Source: Candidatus Aminicenantota bacterium (GTDB lineage Bacteria > Acidobacteriota > Aminicenantia > UBA2199). From it: a DNA stretch of 33,948 bases. How positions within the stretch are numbered: the stretch's first letter is position 1; each line of letters opens with the position of its first letter. The translations under genes and the position numbers were made by a program. Location of the stretch: NCBI GenBank assembly GCA_026393835.1, contig JAPKZK010000128.1:1-33948 (forward strand). The letters run 5' to 3'. The notes beneath the pieces were generated by a model. It was not told the origin of the DNA. It worked only from the letters and a program-made list of their open reading frames with translations, and did not search any database. Of the stretch, positions 6,895-13,003 are shown in pieces.

Positions 6895-9441
6895 TTAAGG
6901 GGGGCAAGGGGGGGCGTTTTTCAAAAAGCCCCCCCAAACTCCAGTGACCGATTCCTTTACCTTTGACAGCCCAGCCGGCGGTCCCTGGTAAAGAATTTTC
7001 CCGCCGTTCCTGCCGCCGCCGGGTCCCATATCGATAATGTAATCGGCGGCCTTGATGATTTCCATATTATGCTCGATCACCACCACCGTCGCCCCCCTGG
7101 CTATCAACGCATGAAACACCTCGAGCAATTTTTGTATATCGGCAAAATGAAGCCCCACCGTCGGTTCATCCAGTAAATAAACAGTGGATTTGGCGGAAGT
7201 CCGGGAGAGTTCTTTACACAACTTGATCCGCTGCGATTCCCCGCCTGAAAGGGTCACGGAACTCTGGCCCAACTGCAAATACCCCAACCCCACATCCAAC
7301 AGCATTTTGATTTTCCTGGACAACATCGGGATATTACGAAAAAGCCGGTAAGCTTCATCGGCCGTCAACTCCAGTACATCGGCAATGGATAACCCACTGT
7401 ATTTTACCAGCAAGGTTTCGGAATTATAGCGTTTCCCAGCGCAAACAGGGCAGGGGACTTCCAGGTCAGGGAGGAAACTCATCTCCAGTTTTTTGTACCC
7501 CAGTCCCCGGCAGGCCTCGCACCTGCCGCCGCCGGTATTAAAACTGAACCGGCCCGCGCCATACCCCCTGATTTTGGATTCGGTTAAGCCGGAAAACAAC
7601 TGGCGGATAAAAGGCAGCAACCCCACATAGGTGGCGGGACAGGAACGGGCGTTCTTCCCGATGGCGGTCTGGTTGACCATGGATACCCGGCTGACATTTT
7701 CCAGGCCGGAGACTTCCCCGTAAGCCAACCGCCTGTTTTTGAACGGGGGGGCGGACGCCGCCCACATTTTGACAATGGGATAAAACGCATCGATTATCAA
7801 GGAACTTTTACCGGAACCGGAAACGCCGGTAACAACGGTCAAGGCATTTAAAGGTATTTTTACATTGGCATTTTGTATATTATTAATGGAGATGCCGGAA
7901 ATGGCGGCAAACGTTTCCGGCGAGGAGCGGGTGTATGTTTTATCGATGCCCACGGTTTTCCTTTTAAAAATATAATCCGAGGTGAGGGAATCCCGGGCGT
8001 CGCCGAAATCGCGGTACCACCCGGCATAAGAGATATTGCCGCCGTTTTCCCCGGACCCCGGACCCAGGTCGATGACGTAATCCGAGGCTTGAATAGTATA
8101 GGCGTCGTGCTCTACGACGATGATGGTATTGTCTTTCTCCTTTAGCTTTTTAAGAATATTTACCAGGTTTGCCTGTTCCGACATATGCATGCCGATGGAA
8201 GGTTCGTCCAGAATATAAATGATGCCGCTTAAACCGAACCCGATTTGCGACACCAGGCGGGCGCGCTGCAATTCGCCGCCGGAAAGGGTATTGATTTTCC
8301 GGTTCAAGGAAATATACCCCATGTTTAGCCGGGTAAATGCTTCCAATCTGCCCGTAATATGTGGGATCAGTGGGGCGGCGATTTTCTCTTCCGACTTTGT
8401 CAAGCGGGCCCCTTTAAAAAAGTCCAGTAAATCCGCCGCCTCCATTTCCCCCAGTTCATGGATATTTTTCCCCTTAAAATAAAATGAGAGCGCTTCTTCG
8501 TTGTACCCGCTGCCGCCGCAGTGACGGCAGATATCCCCACTGTCGTTTTCATCGTCTTCGCTTTCCACGCCCCTGCCGCTGCAATGGGGGCATACGGCGG
8601 CGGGTGAATTTAGTGAGAAAGAAGCGGGCTGGGGTTCTTTGATGGAGATGTTGCAGGTAGGGCAGTAGAGCTTATTGGAAAAAAAGTATTCTTCCTTATC
8701 GTGCATAATAATGATTTCGCCGTTGCTTTCAAAGGCGGCCAACGAAAGACTTTCCTCCACTTGTTGGCGATTTTCGGGCGTGACGCGCACGGCGTCGATC
8801 AGGACGGCGATGTAGTGGGGCCGGTTCCGGTCCAACACCGGCAAATCGTCCAGGTAATGGACCTCTCCGTCCACCAGGGCTTTTAAGAAACCCCTTTTAG
8901 TATAGCGATCGAATAGCGCCTTGTAATTTCCTTTCCGGTTTTTGACCACCGGCGCCAGGATGTGGATGGATTTATCGGAAAAAGTCTCGAAAATATAATC
9001 CATTACAGTTTGAGGGGAATATTTTTCAATCTTTTTCCCGCAGCCTGGGCAGTGGGCTTCGCCTATTTTGGCGTACAGCAGCCGCAGATACTGGCTGATT
9101 TCGGAGATGGTGCCCACCGTGGAATTGTAGTAAAAGGAGGAATGTTTCTGGTCGATGGAAATAGTGGGGGAAATTCCTTTAATGGCCTGGACGTCGGGTT
9201 TTTCCAGGGATTTGATATATTGACGGGCGTAGATAGAGAGGGATTCCAGGTATTTACGTTGGCCTTCCTGGAAGAGGGTATCGAAGGCCAGGCTGGATTT
9301 ACCGGAGCCTGAGACGCCGGTAATCGTGATCAATTGGCGTTTCGGGATTTTCAGGCTGATATTTTTCAAATTATGTTTTCGTGCGCCGATGATTTCAATT
9401 TCCTGCATGGTGTACAAATGATACCATAATTCCGTGTTCAT
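6895..9441 (-). CDS. uvrA: UvrA-family excinuclease ATPase, short form lacking the insertion domain
   Basis: The protein has 848 residues and two ABC ATPase halves. Walker A motifs are GVSGSGKSS at 42-50 and again with Lys545; signatures are LSGGELQRARL and LSGGESQRIKL; Walker B motifs are YILDEPSIGMH and YLLDEPTVGLH. Zinc-binding cysteine pairs are CPGC, CPTC, CPHC/CRHC and CEAC/CPVC. The UvrB-binding region (HILAPVVKNRKGNYKALF..., LVDGEVHYLDDLP) is present. Between CPHC and CRHC, however, canonical UvrA has roughly 80-100 residues of DNA-contacting insertion domain; here there are about 16 acidic residues, which accounts for the short length (E. coli UvrA has 940). It may be a paralogue rather than the main repair UvrA. 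The start is ambiguous: ATG 9441 or ATG 9408 (MQEIEIIGARKHNL, matching the family's usual beginning); neither has a clear ribosome site. The last 14 residues are encoded by a palindromic repeat. Confidence 0.88.
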   Translation of the reverse strand: MNTELWYHLYTMQEIEIIGARKHNLKNISLKIPKRQLITITGVSGSGKSSLAFDTLFQEGQRKYLESLSIYARQYIKSLEKPDVQAIKGISPTISIDQKHSSFYYNSTVGTISEISQYLRLLYAKIGEAHCPGCGKKIEKYSPQTVMDYIFETFSDKSIHILAPVVKNRKGNYKALFDRYTKRGFLKALVDGEVHYLDDLPVLDRNRPHYIAVLIDAVRVTPENRQQVEESLSLAAFESNGEIIIMHDKEEYFFSNKLYCPTCNISIKEPQPASFSLNSPAAVCPHCSGRGVESEDDENDSGDICRHCGGSGYNEEALSFYFKGKNIHELGEMEAADLLDFFKGARLTKSEEKIAAPLIPHITGRLEAFTRLNMGYISLNRKINTLSGGELQRARLVSQIGFGLSGIIYILDEPSIGMHMSEQANLVNILKKLKEKDNTIIVVEHDAYTIQASDYVIDLGPGSGENGGNISYAGWYRDFGDARDSLTSDYIFKRKTVGIDKTYTRSSPETFAAISGISINNIQNANVKIPLNALTVVTGVSGSGKSSLIIDAFYPIVKMWAASAPPFKNRRLAYGEVSGLENVSRVSMVNQTAIGKNARSCPATYVGLLPFIRQLFSGLTESKIRGYGAGRFSFNTGGGRCEACRGLGYKKLEMSFLPDLEVPCPVCAGKRYNSETLLVKYSGLSIADVLELTADEAYRLFRNIPMLSRKIKMLLDVGLGYLQLGQSSVTLSGGESQRIKLCKELSRTSAKSTVYLLDEPTVGLHFADIQKLLEVFHALIARGATVVVIEHNMEIIKAADYIIDMGPGGGRNGGKILYQGPPAGLSKVKESVTGVWGGFLKNAPPCPP
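6908..6935. repeat. G7C-T5 hairpin inside the uvrA 3' end
   Basis: GGGGGGGC at 6908-6915 pairs with GCCCCCCC at 6928-6935, with TTTTT/AAAAA inside. It lies within the coding frame and supplies the UvrA tail VWGGFLKNAPPCPP. Together with the neighbouring palindrome at 6825 it looks like a composite intergenic element. Confidence 0.7.
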
Positions 9442-9546
9442 GTTAAGGAGAAAAAACTTGTGTGTCCCCTTTTAATTGTGTTTTTAATATGGATTAAAGG
9501 GAGCAGTTGGGGGAAGATTTGGGAACAGTCGAAATTTTTCCTTATA

Positions 9547-9575
9547 TTGTATATTGAAGTGCGATATGATATACT
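9547..9575 (+). promoter_or_regulatory. Possible promoter for the DUF1703 gene at 9596
   Basis: TTGTAT (9547-9552), 17 bases, TATACT (9570-9575). The -35 is weak and the -10 good; the start codon is 20 bases downstream of the -10. Confidence 0.4.
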
Positions 9576-9595
9576 TGACGCCATGGTGAACAATA

Positions 9596-11335
9596 ATGAA
9601 CAGAGGAATGAAAAAACTTGCCGTCGGTGAATCCGACTTTAAAGAAATAATCTCGGGCAATTACTATTACGTCGATAAAACCCTTTTTATCAAAGACATT
9701 ATCGACCGGGGCGATAAAATAATACTCATCCCCCGGCCCAGGCGTTTCGGCAAGACCCTCAACATTACTATGCTGAAATATTTTTACGACTGCTGCCCCA
9801 AAATTTCCTCCCTTTCCCCTCCTTCCCCGGGAATTAATCAACCCGGATCGGACAATACCTTTAAAAATCTATTCGCTTGCCTTGCCATCAAGGATGCCGG
9901 CCCGGAGTACACCGACAAAATGGGCCAATACCCGGTTATATTTTTAACTTTTAAAGACATTAAAGAACTCGACTGGGAAACGTGTTTTTTTAAAATAAAA
10001 CAGCTTATCCAAAAAGAATATTCCCGCCATTACTACTTGCTTGAAAGTAAAAAACTACTGCCCCATGAACTGGATTATTTTAAGCGAATTATCAACCTGG
10101 AAGGAAATAAAGGAGACTATGAAAGCAGCCTGGAGTACTTACTTATCTTCTTAAACCGCTATTACGGCAAGCAGGTAGTCATCTTGATCGATGAATACGA
10201 CGCTCCCATTCACGCCGGCTTTAACAACGGCTATTATGACGAGATTATCAGTTTTACCCGGAATTTCCTGAGCGGCGGGCTGAAAGATACCGGCCAATAC
10301 CTGGAAAAAAGCGTTCTAACCGGCATTTTGCGAATCGCCAAAGAATCGGTTTTTTCCGGTCTCAATAACCTGGGGGTTTTTACACTGCTGGCGGAAGAAT
10401 TCGACGATAAATTCGGGTTCACGGAAAATGAAGTTGAAAAAATGCTGAAGGACTTTAACCTCTCCCACATGTATGACCAGGTCCAACAATGGTATAATGG
10501 GTACACCTTCGGCAAAGAAACAATTTATAATCCCTGGTCCATCATCAACTTCCTGGCCAGCGAGAGCAAAGAACCCCAACCCTACTGGGTCAATACTTCC
10601 GACAACCAGCTCGTGGAAACTTTATTGACAAAGGAAGGAAAAGAACTCAAGAAAGAACTGGAACAATTGATCCAGGGCGAAAGCGTTGAAAAAGCCATCG
10701 AAGAAAATATTGTCTTGAAAGATGTTCTTATCCGGGAGAATCTTCTCTGGAGTTTCCTATTGATGGGGGGGTATTTGAAGCAATCCGCCAAAAGAAGAGA
10801 TGAGGCTGCCGGCAAAGTATATTATTCCCTGGCGATTCCCAATAAAGAAGTGAGGATTACTTATACCGGCATTATCGACCGCTATTTCACTGCCAAAATC
10901 GAAAACGAGAAATTGGAGATCATGCTCAAGTCTTTGGTGGAAGGGGATGTCGAGCTTTTTGAAGAAATGCTGCAAAAAGTCGTTACCGTGGTATTCAGTT
11001 ATCATGATTTCGGTGATGAGCCGGAAAAAGTCTATCATGCATTGGTGGCCGGGATGCTTACCTGGATTACCAATACCCATGAGATAAAATCCAACCGGGA
11101 ATCGGGTTATGGTAGATATGATATCATGATTCTTCCCCGCGATCCGGCCCGGATCGGTTATATCATCGAATTTAAAAAGACCAGGAAAAATGAAACCGTG
11201 GAAGCGGCTGCAGCATCCGCATTGAAACAAATCGAAGATAAAAAATACGAAACCGAACTCCTTGAAAAGGGCATTACGAATATAAAAAAATTAGCCATAG
11301 TTTTCAGTGGGAAAGATGTGTTTGTAAAAGAATAA
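9596..11335 (+). CDS. DUF1703-type AAA-ATPase with C-terminal PD-(D/E)XK nuclease domain
   Basis: The protein has 579 residues and is intact. The N-terminus has the family box YYYVDKTLFIKDII, then Walker A PRPRRFGKTLN (about 45-55) and Walker B VVILIDEYDAPIHAGF (near 195-210). It continues with the sensor-like region LTGILRIAKESVFSGLNNLGVFTLL, QWYNGYTFGKETIYNPWSI, a short IPNKEVRI and the nuclease core GRYDIMILPRDPARIGYIIEFKK, which gives the D...ExK triad. The family (AAA-ATPase_like plus PDDEXK_9) is found in many copies in Bacteroidetes, Clostridia and candidate phyla; its role is unproven, with mobile-element and conflict functions suggested. The start may instead be the ATG at 9608 (MKKLAVGESDF). 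Two relatives are in the window: one decayed (1030-2023) and one divergent (18680-20473). Confidence 0.88.
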   Translation: MNRGMKKLAVGESDFKEIISGNYYYVDKTLFIKDIIDRGDKIILIPRPRRFGKTLNITMLKYFYDCCPKISSLSPPSPGINQPGSDNTFKNLFACLAIKDAGPEYTDKMGQYPVIFLTFKDIKELDWETCFFKIKQLIQKEYSRHYYLLESKKLLPHELDYFKRIINLEGNKGDYESSLEYLLIFLNRYYGKQVVILIDEYDAPIHAGFNNGYYDEIISFTRNFLSGGLKDTGQYLEKSVLTGILRIAKESVFSGLNNLGVFTLLAEEFDDKFGFTENEVEKMLKDFNLSHMYDQVQQWYNGYTFGKETIYNPWSIINFLASESKEPQPYWVNTSDNQLVETLLTKEGKELKKELEQLIQGESVEKAIEENIVLKDVLIRENLLWSFLLMGGYLKQSAKRRDEAAGKVYYSLAIPNKEVRITYTGIIDRYFTAKIENEKLEIMLKSLVEGDVELFEEMLQKVVTVVFSYHDFGDEPEKVYHALVAGMLTWITNTHEIKSNRESGYGRYDIMILPRDPARIGYIIEFKKTRKNETVEAAAASALKQIEDKKYETELLEKGITNIKKLAIVFSGKDVFVKE

Positions 11336-11531
11336 ATCCGAAATCCGGGTTTATTCTTCCTCTTCGCGTGTCTTCGCTTTTATAGGGTGTCGCCTGTTCT
11401 GCCGGGACCTTAGCGGCTAATCGTCCGTGTTTTGTCCGTGTTGGTCCGTGGCTCCCTTTTTGTTGCCCGGCGACGGGGTGCATTTCGGCTAGGTTCCGGC
11501 TAAAAGGCGAACTACTGAAATCCAAACTTGC
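11336..11531. other. Intergenic repeats after the ATPase gene
   Basis: No gene is seen. 11413-11454 matches 21089-21130 at 41 of 42 bases (gcggctaatcgtccgtgtttt and onward to ccgtggctc). The flanking 'cttcgcgtgtcttcgc' is a worn copy of the 'ttcgcgttcttcgcgg' repeat. Confidence 0.65.
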
Positions 11532-11942
11532 CTGGTAACCCCCCATTTTTTAGGCGGACGAGGCAGGAGCTATATTCAACAATGCAGATTTGGGGTGATT
11601 TTTTGCCGTTCTTTCGATCATTTTAGCTATCCCTACCCAATGGGAAGATGTTTTTCCGTGATGGGAAGGTATTTTTCCGTGATGGGAAGACAATTTTCCA
11701 TAATGGGAAGATATTCGGATACCTATGGGAAGATATTTTTTAGTAATGGGAAGATAGTTTTTAGCTATGGGAAGGTATTTTTCAGGCGTAAGAATGCCAT
11801 TCCCGGGGTGAAGAATTGCAATAAATGACGATTGATCCCGAAAATTCCCTAAATTTACTTCCCGCTTAAGCATTAAGCGTTTGAAATATTTATTTTGAAA
11901 GGTTTCGTAATAAAAGGAAGAAAAAAAATGGGGGGTTACCAG
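11532..11942. mobile_element. 411-bp MITE-like element with perfect 20-bp terminal inverted repeats
   Basis: CTGGTAACCCCCCATTTTTT at 11532-11551 is the exact reverse complement of 11923-11942. Between them lies a seven-unit 21-bp tandem repeat (11640-11787). No transposase is encoded and no target-site duplication is visible in the flanks. A minus-strand frame (11550-11945, 131 codons) spans nearly the whole element, but its middle is just the translated tandem repeat. The right end stops 12 bases before the -35 of the next operon. The size and structure fit a non-autonomous element; it could instead be a large structured RNA or DNA cassette. Confidence 0.6.
11640..11787 (+). repeat. Seven tandem 21-bp repeats (consensus ATGGGAAGATATTTTTCC-gtg)
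   Basis: Units begin with ATGGGAAG at 11640, 11661, 11682, 11703 (22 bp), 11725, 11746 and 11767. The first eight bases are nearly invariant and the T-run and last three vary. Because 21 is a multiple of three, frames on both strands read as heptads (MGRYFSV on plus, SSHHGKI-like on minus). There are no unique spacers, so this is not a CRISPR. Confidence 0.9.
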
Positions 11943-11954
11943 CATTGATTCCTC

Positions 11955-11983
11955 TTGACATTTTCCCGGTACAGGTATATATA
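11955..11983 (+). promoter_or_regulatory. Strong sigma-70-type promoter of the MNT gene
   Basis: TTGACA (11955-11960), 17 bases, TATATA (11978-11983), 18 bases before the GTG start at 12002. GGAG at 11991-11994 gives the ribosome site. This supports the GTG as the true start. Confidence 0.7.
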
Positions 11984-12001
11984 TAGCGATGGAGTTTCAA
12001 A

Positions 12002-12310
12002 GTGAAGAACAAAAAACAATTACAACTGCCCATATTGATGGTTGACAATTTTTGCCAGCGTTGGAAGATCAGGGAATTCTCTATATTTGGATCAGCTTTA
12101 CGTGAGGATTTCAGTTCTCGAAGCGATGTAGATGTATTGCTGAGTTTCCTGGAGAGCGCCCAATGGGGACTGTTCGATTTGGTGGATATGAAGGAAGAAT
12201 TGGAAAAAATTTTCGGTAGGGAAGTTGATATAGTTGAGAAAGAGGGGATCCGGAATCCGTTTCGGCGTCGAGAAATCCTTCGTACCCGGGAAGTGATATA
12301 TGCCGCCTGA
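12002..12310 (+). CDS. mntA: MNT-type nucleotidyltransferase antitoxin
   Basis: The protein has 102 residues and starts at GTG 12002, with GGAG seven bases upstream. It is a minimal nucleotidyltransferase with the core FSIFGSALREDFSSRSDVDVLLSF (GSx..RxD...SDxDxL), the active-site motif of MntA/COG1669 proteins. In known HEPN-MNT toxin-antitoxin pairs, MntA adds AMP to the HEPN RNase HepT and silences it. Here the downstream toxin frame overlaps the end of this gene by 11 bases, in the usual arrangement, but stops after 15 codons. The antitoxin is therefore an orphan unless it acts on another HEPN protein. Confidence 0.85.
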   Translation: MKNKKQLQLPILMVDNFCQRWKIREFSIFGSALREDFSSRSDVDVLLSFLESAQWGLFDLVDMKEELEKIFGREVDIVEKEGIRNPFRRREILRTREVIYAA

Positions 12311-12347
12311 ATATAGAGAGACCGATAGAGATGCTACCTATCTTTGA
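12300..12347 (+). pseudogene. HepT (DUF86 HEPN) toxin remnant, 15 codons
   Basis: An ATG at 12300, overlapping the MNT stop, begins MPPEYRETDRDATYL and ends at TGA 12345-12347. This is how DUF86/HepT toxins start (a 'RD..YL-W' pattern, with TGA at the tryptophan position). What follows is 'ggaagaaaaacttatttgtccc', a member of the TGTCCC/GGGGACA repeat family, not toxin sequence. All catalytic parts are missing. Confidence 0.6.
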
Positions 12348-12467
12348 GGGAAGAAAAACTTATTTGTCCCTTTTTTTTCTTTAATTCGTGTCATTCGGGG
12401 GCAGTTTTTATTTTGGATTTGTTTCGAATTTCAAATATGGTATAATTCTTCCCGTGGAAGAAAAAAC

Positions 12468-12791
12468 ATGAAGGTTAATATAAACGAAGCGTTGAACCGT
12501 TTAAAAGGAAAACTGGCTGAGAATTTCGGCGCCGGTACCGAAATATTTCTCTTTGGTTCCGCGGCAAGGGGTGAGTACGGGGAATTTTCCGATGTGGATG
12601 TGCTGGTACTGGTCCCTCAGGAAGTGGATATTTCTCTTGAGGAACAGGTTTTTGATCTGGCATTTGAAGTCGGATTGGAATATGATATCGTTTTCGGTGT
12701 CATTGTTTATTCCAGGAGATTCTGGAAAACACCGCGTGCAGCAGTAATGCCCTTATATGAAAGCATTAAACAGGAAGGAATTCGCATTTGA
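12468..12791 (+). CDS. Second MNT-type nucleotidyltransferase antitoxin
   Basis: The protein has 107 residues. The core EIFLFGSAARGEYGEFSDVDVLVLV shows the GS...G..SDxDxLV motif, and DIVFGVIVYSRRFW matches the third acidic strand and C-terminal tail of the COG1708-type MNT antitoxins. It is clearly divergent from the copy at 12002. A TATAAT lies at 12441-12446 with only a weak -35, and a purine-rich GGAAG precedes the ATG. The next gene starts at a TTG inside this gene's stop region (12788), as in normal MNT-HEPN pairs. Confidence 0.82.
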   Translation: MKVNINEALNRLKGKLAENFGAGTEIFLFGSAARGEYGEFSDVDVLVLVPQEVDISLEEQVFDLAFEVGLEYDIVFGVIVYSRRFWKTPRAAVMPLYESIKQEGIRI

Positions 12792-13003
12792 ATTGGGGAG
12801 AAGATTTGATTGAGTACAGGAGAGAAAAAGCGATCAATACCCTTGAAGATGCAGACCTACTCTTTAGAAACAATAGATTTTTTTCAGCGGTCAATCGCAT
12901 TTATTATAGTATGTTTTATGAAGTAATCGCATTGCTGTTTAAAGAAAGAATTATAAATAACGCACAAACATTACATACGAAAAAGTTTAGGAGGTTAGAG
13001 TGA
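12788..13003 (+). pseudogene. HEPN toxin, C-terminally truncated
   Basis: A TTG at 12788 overlaps the antitoxin stop, with AGGAAGG nine bases before it. The 71 residues carry the HEPN first half (YRREKAINTLEDADLLFRNNRFFSAVNRIYYSMFYEVIALLFKE). The usual length is 120-140 residues, and the C-terminal half with the R-x4-6-H RNase motif is absent. After LHTK the frame runs into KFRRLE, which is the ribosome site (AGGAGG at 12989-12994) and start of the next gene. Stop TGA and start GTG share bases (13000-13003). It is probably inactive as an RNase, though it could still be translated and couple translation to the next gene. Confidence 0.7.

Noticed and set aside
11640..11787. Possible CRISPR array (regular 21-bp repeats)
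   Set aside because: Units abut each other with no unique spacers, the repeat is shorter than CRISPR repeats, and no cas genes are in the window.
11550..11945. 131-codon minus-strand open frame spanning the 411-bp element
   Set aside because: Not called as a gene: the middle is the 21-bp array in translation and there is no ribosome site; kept only as an observation within the element.
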